From assembly GCF_019175385.1 (NCBI RefSeq), contig NC_083348.1, positions 45,964,950-46,028,949 of the forward strand: a stretch of 64,000 nucleotides of DNA. Reading direction: 5' to 3'. A model generated the notes under the pieces. The model saw nothing but the letters and a program-made list of their open reading frames with translations, was not told the DNA's origin and did not search any database. The stretch comes from Lycium barbarum (lineage: Eukaryota > Streptophyta > Magnoliopsida > Solanales > Solanaceae). Shown here piece after piece: positions 45,953 through 57,574 of this stretch. Both the position numbers and the translations under genes were made by a program. Positions within the stretch are counted from its first letter, which is position 1. The number at the start of each line of letters is the position of its first letter.

Positions 45953-46916
45953 ATAATAGGTCTCATGCTGTAAAATTTTTGGCAAAGTCTCCTCTATAAC
46001 TATACCTACCAACCTGCATTCAGCAAACTCACAAATGCCTCACAGGGTCACAATATATCATATAGTCTCTTTTACCCATCAATATAGTCAAGTAAGGAAT
46101 TTAATTACCTGTAGGCATAGGAAACAAGTAAGGATACTTATTCTTCATTTCGTCTTTGGCTTCCTAAGTCACCTCTTCCCTATTATTATTTCACCACAAT
46201 ACTTTGACAGAAGCTACATCCTTAGTACGTAATATTCTAACCTGGCTATCAAGTATATCTATGGGGCTCTCCTCATAAGACAACTCCTCCGTTACCTAGA
46301 CATCATCTACAGGAAATACTCTAGAAGGGTCACCAATACATTTACGAAGCATTGATGCATGAAAGACTGGATGTACTGCCTCCAATTTAGATGGTAGGTC
46401 CAACTCATAGGCAACCTTGCCTACCTTACGAATAATCTGATAAGGCCTAATGTACCTCGAGCTGAGCTTCCCCTTCTTGCCGAATCTTATCACACCCTTC
46501 ATGGGTGATACCTTCAGGAATACCCAGTCACCAATCTGAAACTCTAAGTCTCGACGTCGATTATCTGCATATGACTTCTGTCGACTATGGGCTGCCAATA
46601 ATATCTCCTGAATAAGCTTCACCTTATTAACAACTTGTTGAATCATGTCTGGGCCTATCAACTTAGTCTCACCAACATCGAACCAACCGATAGGTAACCT
46701 GCACTTCCTCCTATATAAGGCCTCGTACGGTGTCATCTGAATTCTAGAATGGTAGCTATTATTATAAGCAAACTCAATAAGTGGCAAATGATCATCCCAG
46801 CTACCTCTGAAGTCAATAATACCAGCTCGCAACATATCTTCTGGCGTCTAAATAGTACGTTAAGCCTGTCCATCAGTCTGAGAGTGAAATGTTGTGCTAA
46901 GACTCACCTGTGTCCC
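45953..46916 (-). pseudogene. Element 3 pol, integrase C-terminal part and chromodomain region
   Basis: 46296-46835 reads IEFAYNNSYHSRIQMTPYEA, then GPDMIQQVVNKVKLI, FQIGDWVFLKVSPMKGVIRF and LEAVHPVFHASMLRKCIGD, the integrase C-terminal half. Up to 45960 the chromodomain-type tail (ILDSQVRILRTKD-like residues near 46230) is frame-shifted. The segment 46836-46916 carries two stops. One (TAA, near 46863) falls exactly on the codon for the catalytic Glu of the DDE triad in the GQAERTI block; the other, TAG, replaces Gln a few codons later. Confidence 0.8.
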
Positions 46917-47540
46917 CTATTCCTTCTGGAATGATCTCCAGAAGTTAGCTGTAAATTGAGATCCTCTATCCGATATAATTGATATAGGAACCCCATGAAG
47001 TCTCACTATCTCCCTGATGTATAACTTCGCATAATCTTCAGCTGAATAAGTAGTCCTGACTGGAAGAAAATGGGCTGATTTTGTCAGCCTATCCACAATA
47101 ACCCATATAGAGTCATACTTCCACTGAGTGCGAGGTAAACCTGTAATAAAGTCCATATTAATCACGTCCCATTTCCAAGTTGGGATCTCTATCTCCTGCA
47201 AGAATCCACCAGGTTTCTGATGCTCGACCTTAACCTGTTGACAATTCAAGCATTGAGCAACAAACTCCGCTATGTCCCTTTTCATGCCATCCCACCAGTA
47301 TAAGCATCTGAGGTCATGATACATCTTCGTTGAGCCCAGATGAACATAATATGCCTCTACTATAACCTGCCGTCGTAGCCCGGCAACATCAGGTACACAC
47401 AATCTGCCTCTATACCACAGCACTCCGTTCGGTGTAACCTCGAATGGGGTCTTCTCCTTTTGAAGAGTTGTATCCCTATACTGTACCAGAACAGGGCCCT
47501 CGTACTGATGTCTCTTTCCTCTTTTATGATAGAGGACTCA
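46917..47540 (-). pseudogene. Element 3 pol, integrase N-terminal part
   Basis: 46917-47423 is one open frame. It contains the zinc-binding region ([36 protein letters not shown]) and the first two catalytic Asp ([25 protein letters not shown]). SRYS-IH of the family is shortened to AYYVHLGS, so the first His of the zinc motif may be lost. Upstream, 47424-47540 is a shifted linker to RNase H. Confidence 0.8.
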
Positions 47541-47639
47541 GCAACTTCTCAAACAGAAACTCCACTATCTCTCCAGAATTAGCCAAACGGACTCCAAGGC
47601 TAGCTAGCTGGTAAATTTCACGAACCATCTCCTTCCTTT

Positions 47640-48250
47640 CTGACTACACATCTGTCCAGCTACCCATAGATTTACGGCTAAGAGCATCTGCTACAACATT
47701 TGCTTTCCTTGGGTGGTATAGAATATCAACATCATAATCCTTTAGTGACTCTAGCCACCGTCTCTATCGTAAATTCATCTCTTTCTGCTTAAAGATATAT
47801 TGGAGACTCTTGTGATCCGTGTAGATATCAACATGAACACCATATAAATAACCCCTCCATATCTTCAAGGCATGAATCACTGCTGCTAACTCCAGATCAT
47901 GAGTAGGATAATTCTTCTCGTGCTTTCTGAGCTGTCTGGAGACATAGGCTATAACTCTACCATGCTGCATCAATACACAACCTAGTCTAACACTTGAAGC
48001 ATCACAATAAATAACATAGCCATCTGGTCTCTCAGGAAGAGTTAGAACTGGAGCCGTAGTCAACTTGTCTTTTAGCAACTGGAAACTTTTCTCACAAGCA
48101 TCAGTCCATTGGAACTTAGCTGCCTTCTGAGTTAGCCTTCTTAAAGGCACTGAAATCGAGGCAAACGTTTCTACGAATCTCCTATAATATCCTGCTAGCC
48201 CCAAAAAACTGCATACCTCAATAGGTGTCGTAGGTCTGGGCCAAGTCTTT
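47640..48250 (-). pseudogene. Element 3 pol, RNase H and connection domain
   Basis: 47764-48204 reads [56 protein letters not shown] and [20 protein letters not shown], ending in a stop after NLR. Beyond the stop the reading continues in frame with the [24 protein letters not shown] end near 47680-47710. The catalytic acids of RNase H are present. Confidence 0.8.
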
Positions 48251-49046
48251 ACCGCCTCAAATCTGCGTATCTAGCCGAATACCGTCAGCTCCAATAATAT
48301 GCCCCAAGAATGCTACTGAAGTCAACAAGAATTCACAATAGAAAATTTAGCATACAACTTCTGGGGCTGGAGTACCCTAAGTACCGTCCTCAAATGGTCC
48401 GCATGCTCCTCTTCTGAATGTGAATAAACCAGAATATAATCAATAAATACAATAACGAACATATCTAGGAATGGTTTGAATAACTGGTTCATCAAATCCA
48501 TAAACATCGCTGGAGCATTGGTCAGCCCAAAAGACATCACTCTTAACTCATAATGCCCGTGTCGGGTCCTGAATGCCGTCTTCGGAATATCTACCTCCTT
48601 TACCCGCACCTGATGATAACCTGACCGCTAGTCTATCTTCGAAAAACACTTAGCACCCTGCAACTGGTCAAATAGATCGTCAATCCTGGGAAGGGATACC
48701 TGTTCTTTACCGTTACTTTATTCAGCTGCCTATAATCAATACACATCTACAGCAACCCATCTTTCTTTCTCACAAATAGTACCGGTGCTCCCCAAGGTAA
48801 TATACTAGGCCTGATAAAGCCTTTTTCTAACAAGTCTCTCAGTTGCTCCTTTAATTCCTTCAGCTCTGCAGGTGCCATTCTGTAAGGAAGAATAGATATA
48901 GGCTGAGTATCTGGCAATACATCTATAGTAAACTCTATCTCCCGTTCTGGAGGAAGACCTGGAAGTTCACCTGGGAATACATCTTGGAATTCACTAACTA
49001 TCGAAATTGACTGAAGAGCCGGTACCTCTGCTTTCATATCATGCAC
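48251..49046 (-). pseudogene. Element 3 pol, reverse transcriptase
   Basis: 48747-49046 carries [40 protein letters not shown] and [20 protein letters not shown], then a TAG stop. The palm is in another frame at 48322-48609: [19 protein letters not shown] and the active-site box [10 protein letters not shown], where the second Asp of F-x-D-D is Tyr. Together with the frame changes near 48620-48740 and 48300 this enzyme is inactive. Confidence 0.85.
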
Positions 49047-49500
49047 TCGAACCAGATGATAAATATAGCCTTTTCTAACCTTCTTTCTTGCCTTGAGGTA
49101 TGAAATAAACTTACCCTTCGGCGATGCTGTATTCCCTCTCTACTCTATAATCGGCTCTCCTGGAAACTGAAATTGAACTATCTTTTCTCTACAATCAACA
49201 TTAGCAAAACAAGAAGCTAACCAATCCATGCCCATAATAACATCAAACTCAGTCATGTCTAACTCTATCAGATCCGCTATGGTATGACGACTACAGATAG
49301 CCACCGAACAATTTCTATATACTTCCTTAGCTATGACAAAATCTTCTACCGGTGTAGCTACCTCAAATGGTTCTATCAACTCAGATCTATTCTGATTCTA
49401 CTAGCAACAAAGGGGGATATATATGATAAGGTGGAACCTGGATCTATCAATGCATATACGTCCCAGGAGAAAATTGATAATATACTTGTAACCACGTTCG
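49047..49500 (-). pseudogene. Element 3 pol, retropepsin-like protease
   Basis: VVTSILSIFSWDVYALIDPG followed by STLSYISPFV (49420-49500) carries the Asp box. After a frameshift near 49385 come FVIAKEVYRNCSVAICSRHT and EFDVIMGMDWLASCFANVDC (49140-49379). A TAG follows IIE where the family has Trp. The RKGYIYHLVRVHDMKAE linker leads to the reverse transcriptase. Confidence 0.75.
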
Positions 49501-50922
49501 GTGACGCCTCCTGATCCTGCCTACTAGCCAAAGAATATATGCGATTCGAAGGACTACTAGAACTGGAAGCTCCACCACGACCTCTACCACAGCCTGCTGC
49601 GGTCTGAATACCCTGCCCCGTAGGGCGCATAGCTACAAAAGAAGATGAACCAGCAACCGACCCAGTAGGCTGAGCCATACCACATGTACCACCTCTATAA
49701 GGACACTCTCTCATCACATGGACTTGACGGCCGCAAAAAAAACAAGCACCTGTAGCCGAACGACATTCCCCAAAATGGGGCCTACCACACTGAGAACACT
49801 GAGAAAAAGGTGGCCTCAATTGACTCGAACCCCTGCTCATCTGTGAACTTGAAACCCTAGATCTCTGACTAGCTCCTGAATACACTGTGTGGTTGAATAT
49901 CCTAGTCGTGAACCGTAGGGGTGCACTCTGTACTGGCTGGGGAGAATATCTACCATGCTGCTGAGGCTGCCCGCCTCGAAACTCACCAGAATAACCCGCT
50001 GATCTAGCCCTCTTATGCTAGCCTATGTCATGATCTCTATCTAGCTGACATCTACTGTGTCGATCCTCTACCCCCTGTGCGTATGCCTATACCCGAGCAA
50101 TATCCATACCTGGCTGAAGAGCCACTACCATACAACTATCAATCAGATAACAATCTAGTCCCATCACATAACAATGTACTCTATCCGCCATATCAGCTAC
50201 AATAGTCGGCGCATATCTAGCCAACGAATCGAACTCAAGGCTATACTCTCGAACGCTCCTGCCATTCTGCCTCAATGTAAGAATCTATCAACTATAGCTC
50301 GCCTCATCTCTAGAGGCAGGAAGTGGCCAAGGAAGGCCTTCACAAACTCATCCCATACCGCTGGAGGAACACCTCCGCCCCTAGATAACTCCCAAGACTC
50401 ATACCAATTAATAGCTACATCCCGTAATCGATACGAAGCCAACTCAACAAACTCAGTCTTAGAAGCCTTCATTATCCTCAATGTACACTGCATCTTCCGA
50501 ATAAACTCCTGTGGATCATCCTCGGGCTTTGACCCGAAAAACTCTGGAGGATCACAAGTCAAGAAGTCACGAACCCTCAAGCTAACAGACCTATCCGTAT
50601 AGTAAACTCCTGGTCCATGCCTGCGAGCCTGCCCTGCCACTAATCTGATCTGCATCTCTCGTGGCCCTATCCTCCACCCCTGGCTGAGGAGCTGGAGGCA
50701 CAGGTACTGGGGCCTCAGGAGCTGGTGGTGGTGCTTCCCCCTGAACTGGAGCTGCTGCTGCTCTAAGCTCCTCTGGAGGTGGTGTAGTAGCAGAGCTCGC
50801 TGACTGGACTACGTTCTCAGGCATAAATTGGGCATGGGCCCTAGTAACTCTCCGAGTGTCAGAATAGTATCTCCTGCTACTGATTTTCCCTTCTGGGCAG
50901 CTGTCGCCTTCTTTGGAGACAT
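49501..50922 (-). pseudogene. Element 3 gag
   Basis: The start is best placed at 50922 (MSPKKATAAQKGKS), not at the far end of the longer overlapping open stretch to 51058. Pro/Ala-rich sequence (50660-50790) is read in another frame. The capsid core is at 50272-50655 (DFLTCDPPEFFGSKPEDDPQ, SYRLRDVAINWYESW), then shifts again at 50087-50275 (SVREYSLEFDSLARYAP, DRVHCYVMGLD). The knuckle region at 49376-49885 has CSQCGRPHFGEC and the CCHC motif CFFCGRQVHVMREC. At least three frameshifts break it. Confidence 0.85.
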
Positions 50923-51023
50923 AGCTGAAAACACCACAATTCGTTAGATAGGGCCTATCCTGATAACATAGCTCTATCGCATGATCTAGAGCAAGAAGGA
51001 AAGATGACATCCTAATTGTCTTT
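50923..51023 (-). other. Element 3 5' leader, truncated
   Basis: It contains the leader motif (revcomp GATCATGCGATAGAGC near 50970-50985), but the primer site and 5' LTR expected to the right are absent. Instead a plus-oriented LTR begins at 51024. The upstream end of element 3 was therefore lost. Confidence 0.6.
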
Positions 51024-51061
51024 GTTACACCCCGTATCTTCGAAGAAGCACTTATCAAATT

Positions 51062-53626
51062 TGTTACACCTCGAAAAAATTTTCGTTCATGAACAATTAA
51101 TAGACTGACGAAGAGTATGACCTATACGATGTTTTGATAAGTAAGAAATAGTGTTTGATGATCCTAATCAAAATTTTAAAGACATTGGAGGTGAGGGAAG
51201 ATGGTTGTCAAGGAAGGCAAGGCATACGTTGTGTATCGAAAAGAATTATGAGTAACGAGTCAATGATGATTTAATGATGCTTTGGAGAAGATTAATAACA
51301 TCCCTTAGATTGGTATAGAAGTGTTAAAAAAGTGTTAAGAAGGTTCCACAAGGATTGGAGACCAAGCGAAACGACGAGAACAACTTCGGAAAAACTGTGA
51401 GTTACACGACCATATTATATGGCCCGTGGAACTTTATACGGATCGTATAATGGTCCATATAACCCAACAGCAGCAATTCTTTCCAAGGTGGTGAACCACG
51501 ACCACTTGTAAAGTCCGTGCAATGTTCCACGGACACTTGTACGGTCCGTGGAAGTCCTGACGGGCTGAGTTATTCAAAGTATTTAAATGTGATCTCACTT
51601 CATTATATTCATTCTCCTCACTTCTCCACTTCTCTCCAAGCTTGTAGAGGGTTCCACACACACTTCATATATAAGAATACAAAGGAAAGCAAATATCAAT
51701 ATCAAGAATTCAAGTGAATCAAGTGCAAGAAGCCCACTAGGGTTCCTCCAAGTCAAGAATTCTCTTGGGATTGAAGCTAGGGTTTTCTCCAAGTGAAGTA
51801 TTGCCAACCAAAAACCTGTTCCTACGCATTCAAAGGTGAGTTTCATGATTATTCCATGTTGTTTAAGGTACGGAAAAGTTGAAACACTTGGAGTATGGAA
51901 GGAAATGGAAAATGGATTACAAAAGATGAGATTAGTGGCAATTGTGAATAGTAGATTAATATGAATCATGAATCTTGATATGTTGAGATTGTAAATATGT
52001 TATGAACGACATTTAGAACATGGAATAAGTATGATATGTGAGAAAATGCAATAATGAACTATGACCATGATTATGGAGAAATAGGACTGAAATTACGAAA
52101 TGCGAATGATGTAGATGAATGATGCTTGTTGCCGAATATATTGTAAATGTTGTTAGGGTTGTTTGGGAGTTGAATTATGATATGGAGAAAGTAGTAGAAA
52201 CAAAGGAAATGCTGCCCAATTTTCCGTATAAATGGTAAGCACGTTTAAGTAATCGATTAGCTAATGTTAATGCGAATTCTCTTGAAGGTGGAAATGTGAG
52301 CATTGACGGAGAACAAGCAAGAGATAGACTAGTTAAACGTAAAAGGTATGTGAGGCTAGTCCTTTATTTCTATGGCATGAATCCGATGGTATAATTTTTC
52401 CTTCTTCTCCATGAATCCTCTATATCTCGGAAAACTAATAGCCTATGTTCATGAATAGCCATATGAGATGAGAGATACATTATGAGTTCAATAACGATGA
52501 TGATGAGTTAAGTATAAAGATTCTAGAGTTCATGATATGATGTTCCTATAACGTTAATGATGCCATATACTGTATACACTCACCTTATATATTATTTCCT
52601 TCAAGGTGAGGCAGAGAACCATAAAGTGAATGATGTCGTATATTGCATACACTCACCTTATATATTATTTTCCTTCAAGGTGAGGCAGAATAGCATTAAG
52701 TTAATGATGTCATTTATTGTATACACCCACCTTATATACTATTTCCTTCAAGTTGAGGCAGAATACTTATAAATGTTCCATAATGGAATCGGGGGTTCAT
52801 GACCTTGTGTCACCTCGATAAAGTATAACTATCTTTGAGTTATTATACATGAATTATGATGAGTATATTTTGATGATATTACACCGTGTCTATATGGCAC
52901 GGGCAGACACACCACTGCAGTGGGCAGCTTATACCCCGGACGCGGGAGGCCTAGACGCAGGTTAATTATTATCACACCGTACCTATATGGACGGGCAGCT
53001 TATACATTTATGCATACATGATATGATGATGATTATGAAGTAAGCCAGCATGCATTATTTCTTTTATAGTTGACAGTCATTTACAGATTGCTCCTTATTT
53101 GATGCTTGCTTTATCTCATTGACGTATTGTTATTACTTATGCCTCTCATACTCAGTACAATGTTCGTACTGACGTCTGTTTTCTTTGGACGCTATGTTCA
53201 TGCCCACAGGTAGACAGGGAGGTGATCTTAATCCAGACTCGTAGGAGCCAGTAGCTGATTTGTGAGCACTCCATTATTCCAGAGGTGCCTTTGATTATTC
53301 TTTTGTGTACATTTGTATATCTTGGGAACGACGGGGTCCTGTTCCATCCCTATGTTTAGCACTCTAGTAGAGGCTCATAGATATGCAGTGTGGGTTATAT
53401 GTTCTCACGAGGTTACTACTGTATATACATATATATGTTATCATTTTGATCGCCGAAAGGCTTATGTCTATAAAAGTATCTATGTTCTCAAATGAAAAAT
53501 GATTCCCTTACGATTTGAGCATGAATTTGATAAAAGAACGTTTAATGGGTATGATAAGTAGTAGAACGAGTGGTGCTCAGTGGTTAGCCCCCTGTACCCG
53601 TCACGACCCCTAGTTGGGTCGTGATA
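51062..53626 (+). mobile_element. Solo LTR nested inside another LTR
   Basis: It starts TGTTACACCTCG and ends GTTGGGTCGTGATA, where the normal terminal TGACA has become TGATA. It is flanked by a perfect 5-bp duplication AAATT (51057-51061 and 53627-53631), and is 2565 bp long. It includes the promoter-like half, three ~70-bp tandem units (52546-52760) and the double-hairpin module (53145-53215). No internal sequence remains. Confidence 0.85.
52546..52770. repeat. Tandem repeat, ~70-bp unit, 3 copies
   Basis: The units share GATGTCATATACTGTATACA, CTCACCTTATATATTATTTC and CTTCAAGGTGAGGCAGAAT. CACCTT and AAGGTG in each unit can pair across the AT-rich centre. Confidence 0.85.
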
Positions 53627-55094
53627 AAATTTGAAACATAAGTACGTTGAGTTATGGTTAAGTAAAACCACTTCGAAATGTAAAGAGCAAGCCTTATTAA
53701 GTATATTTAATGAGTGAAGGATGTATATAAGGTATACCGGAAGGTTTTATAAGGAAATGAGTGGAAGAAATGGAGTAGTGCGACTTTGGAGAAAGGATGG
53801 GTAAAGTTTCGTGTGAAGATTTTGATCCAACTTGAGGGACGAATATCTCTTAGCATATGAAGTGTTTTAATGTGTTTCAAAAGACTAAAATGAAGTTCAT
53901 CGAGTCTAGTTTCCAACGTAATAAACCACTCATCCATAGGACAGAGGAGTAGAGAATTATGGACGTTACAAGTTCGGCTGACAAAGCAGAAACGCGTGCT
54001 ACAATACTGCTACAGTACTGCTAGAGTAACCGACCTGCTATAGTACTGCTACAGTGATCCGACCCGAATTTGAACCTTATAAAAGGGGAAAAACCCCATT
54101 TTTTTCACCAAAAATCAGATTGGGAACTCAACAACATATAGGGGTATTTATGTCATAAAGAAAGTCAGGAATTGGAGTGATTTTGATTAGTCGAGGCTCG
54201 GGTAGCGCATAATCGTAATTTTAGTATTGTTGTGCGGTGGATTTTGACGTGGATTCCAAGTGAATATTGAAGATATTGCTATTTCAACAAGAACAAGGTA
54301 TGAAATTCTCTTTATTAATATTACTTTTGTTTTATTCACGAAGATAGAGTGATTAAATGGTCGTATAATAAAGTTGATGGTTGTGGAAATTGTAAAAACG
54401 TTGTGAGGGATATTTTGTGGTACATATTGGTGTTGGAGATATTGTTATTAATGTTGATATTGTTGTTGTTGTTGGTTGTGGCAGAATTGAGATTTCGGGC
54501 TAGACATATAAACAGAGGAGATGCTACCAAAATTTCAGCAGATTCTAGAAAGGTTTACTTGAAAGTTTAGCACAAGTATACTACGATGAGTCTAACGATA
54601 GTGTGAATCCTCTTAAATGTAGACTAGCGAGCTCGGACGAATAAGGGTAGATAATTGGAGGCTGAACATGTATGTTAAGGCTCGTCCCTTTCTTTTAGAG
54701 GCATGATTCCTATGGTATGATTCCATAAATGTCTCCAAAACCTCCTTGTCTTCAAAAGCTAAAAGTTCATGATTCTTAAAGTTTCTCACGATGTTAAAGA
54801 GGAGAATGATTCTATGATGATTATAATGATGATGCTGATGATTTTATGTTTAAAGGTTCCAAGTTTATGATTTCAATGTTATTACGAGAATGTTGAGTTA
54901 TTTCATGATTTTCTCGATTTTATTCATTGTTTGTTATCTCTCCTTATAATAATTGTTCCTTCAAGGTGAGATAGAGCGATGATGATTATTCCATAATATA
55001 ATCGGAGGTTACCGACCATACGTCGCTCCGATAGAGTCATAGCGTTCTTTGGGTTCTCATGCATGCTACTTATGTTATAAAGTATTTATATGTA

Positions 55095-55235
55095 TATATT
55101 TACATAATCGAGTCCCTTACTAAAGGGTCGGGTACGGTATATATTTATATAACCGAGTCCCTTACTAAAGGGCCGGGTACGATATATATATTTATATAAC
55201 CGAGTCCCATAATAGGCCGGGTACGATATACAGAG
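55095..55235. repeat. ~48-bp tandem repeat, 3 copies
   Basis: Units of TTTATATAACCGAGTCCCTT-ACTAAAGGGCCGGGTACGAT, the reverse complement of the array at 44505-44745 in the related LTR. Confidence 0.85.
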
Positions 55236-55888
55236 TATATATATGCATGACTCACCACATAAGGTACAGATGCATTGGTATCCATTGATTATCATACTTA
55301 TCTCATGTCATCTTTTCATTCAGTCATGACCTTCACTACTGTGTTTCATGCTTTACATATTCAGTACATTTTTCGTACTGACCCTCTTTCTTCGGGGGTT
55401 ACGTTTCATGCCCGTACGTGCAAACACTCAGTTTGGTGATCCTCCAGCCTAGGACTTCTATTCAGCTGCTTGGAGAGCTCCATATTTCCGGAGCTTGAGT
55501 CATTTTGGTACATATCCTTTTGACATAGACTTATGCATATTCAGGGGTGTGGCGGGGCCCTGACCCGTCTTATGTCACTGTTATACTCTTAGAGGTCTGT
55601 AGACATGTGTGGGTTGTGCATATGTTTGGACAGCTATATCGACGCAGTTAGCTTTGGATATTCCGGTATATAGTGGCAGCCTTGTCCGCTTGCACATTTT
55701 ATTATATTTTGGTTAACTATGACTCCCTAGCAGACAGGTTAACTCTGATATATGACATTATCATCTTACAGCATGCTTTTACAATTTACATATTGTCCTT
55801 ATTTCAATTTGATTATGTCTAGCATGTTCGTATACGAATGTCCAGCTCGGGCACTAGCCATGGCCCATCGGTTTGGGTCGTGACAAAA

Positions 55889-55900
55889 GTGGTATCAGAG
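55889..55900 (+). other. Primer binding site of the plus-strand LARD
   Basis: TGGTATCAGAGC, a few bases after the LTR end, followed by the shared leader (GTGTCTAGTAGAATCCTG, AGATCGTGCAGTAGAGCC). Confidence 0.8.
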
Positions 55901-56835
55901 CAGTTCATCCTCGGAGTGTCTACAGACCGTGTCTAGTAGAATCCTGTTTATCGGTGTGTTGTGCATCACTTCTATAAAAAGGAAGCTGCAGGACATTTAG
56001 GATGTCATTTTTCTTTCGGATCATAGATCGTGCAGTAGAGCCAATGATAGGAAAGCTCGTTCTTGGTACTATTTTTGTTAAATTGTAGGATTTTATTGGA
56101 GAAGAGGATAAGTTCAGTTAATGGGAGCGTAAGTGAGGCTCTAAAGGGGGACATGAGACCTGTATCACCCATCGACTCAGGATCGAGGATGTCAAGAGGT
56201 ATAAGAAAGAGCATCGACTATTCCATTGAGACGGACCCATCGGAGAATGTGGCTCTAGTAGGAGGAGACCCGACTGAGAAATCATATGACAAAGACCCGT
56301 TTAAGTGTTCACGAGACTCCTGTGGACGAATACGTAATTGAGGAAGTACAGAGTTTGGCACATCTAGATTTTCCCTACGTTCAGCATTATGTTAGGCCAG
56401 ACTAGTAGACGGTGGGAAGACAAGGATGAAGAGCACATTTCACTCTATAGCCCACCAGATCAGGCTAAGGACCGATCGACTACAGGTATATGAGTCCTTT
56501 ATGGAAATTTCCTATGTGTGTGCATTTACTGTAGATTATTACTTAATAGCGACGAGCAAAAATCCTTAAGGGACCAATAACCAAAGTATTTATAAGTAAC
56601 TGCGATTAAGATGCTTTCGCCACCATTTGGAATCTTGAAAGTTAGGATGAAGAGTAGTCATACATATAAATTGAAGGTGATTATTGAGGATTTCAAAGGC
56701 CAAAATAGCATTTGCTTAGTCGGAAGAGTAAGAGATCCCTTTTAATCCGGAGGGAGATGCATTACGAGAATTTATTGGGACCTGTTAGAACTTTAACTTT
56801 TTCTAGGTCATGCGATAAAGGTCACACAATAGGGT

Positions 56836-56938
56836 GGATGTGATCTTACCAGCACTAACGCACCAGATCCCATTAGCACCCCAAGGTTAAGCGTGCTGGG
56901 GTGAGAATAATACTAGGATGGGTGACCCCCTGAGAAGT
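56836..56938 (+). other. 5S rRNA-derived segment, second copy
   Basis: GGATGTGATCTTACCAGCAC, TAACGCACCAGATCCCATTA, AGGTTAAGCGTGCTGGGGTG and TACTAGGATGGGTGACCCCC are 5S rRNA text with few changes. The internal ATACTAGGATGGGTGACC is closest to genuine plant 5S of the three copies. The 3' tail is missing here too. Confidence 0.9.
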
Positions 56939-57131
56939 ATATTAAGAGTCCTACAAATTCAGACATAAGAGACAGATGAGAAGCTAGAGTAGCCTAAGGG
57001 AAATTAGAGTATGCGGAGTGGTTGAAAACCCTAAAACATCGCGAAGGATGAGGTGGACTAGACCAGCAAAGAGAAAGAAGGTGCATCAAAGCTCTAGAAT
57101 TAGGATGTACTTTGTAAGCGAGGTGTTAGTA

Positions 57132-57135
<4 letters not shown>

Positions 57136-57196
<61 letters not shown>
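57136..57196. repeat. (TA)n microsatellite
   Basis: TA run of about 60 bp, uninterrupted, inside the LARD-type interior. Confidence 0.95.
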
Positions 57197-57204
<8 letters not shown>

Positions 57205-57574
57205 CTAACATCCTATATGTGGCTGCGCCAATCGGTATATGTGGCCCAGTAACCGACGTTGCGGTATACTGAAGGCATCAATCGAACAGGGTAGTGAAGT
57301 TCAAGTGATAGATGTTACAAGGTAAGTTGACGATATTTTCACCACAGGTTAGAGTTGGAAAGTCCTAATGCAATAACATCAGGGAAAGGAAGTAAGTGAT
57401 TATATAGAAAGTAAAGTGTAAGAAACGGGGGGTGAGTGAAGCTTCCAAGAGAGACGACGAGCAAGGCAAGGGACTATTTGGATAAAAATTCGAAGGTAGG
57501 CATGCGAAAGGGATAAAGTATGGTACTGTGAAACAAAAGATGAATGTGTGGGGTCAGAAAACAGACTTCGATAA

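Larger units (their letters stand above)
51024..55885 (+). mobile_element. Gypsy/LARD 5' LTR (plus), split by a solo LTR
   Basis: The LTR begins TGTTACACCCCGTATC (51024), is interrupted after 38 bp by the solo LTR 51062-53626, and resumes at 53632 through to GGTTTGGGTCGTGACA (55885). The net length is about 2.3 kb. Its 3' half matches, inverted, the 3' LTR of element 3: double-hairpin module (55352-55425), ~45-bp repeats (55095-55235) and palindrome (about 54523-54541). An intact primer site follows. A sequence rich in CTGCTACAGTA units lies near 53997-54050. Confidence 0.75.
55886..57574 (+). mobile_element. LARD-type internal region, 3' part lost
   Basis: Leader, then non-coding DNA that follows LARD A's interior in order. 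It includes the 5S-like block, the GAAGCTAGAGTAGCCTAAGG block (32400 in LARD A), a (TA)n tract (57136-57196; LARD A has only a short tract), and CAGTAACCGACGTTGCGGTA (32648 region). ORFs of up to 92 codons show no domain. Homology ends at 57574, where a different LTR starts. Confidence 0.75.

Noticed and set aside
56836..56938. Functional 5S rRNA gene
   Set aside because: The 3' strand of the closing helix is missing and the copy is embedded in an element interior shared with two other copies; it can only be a derived segment.
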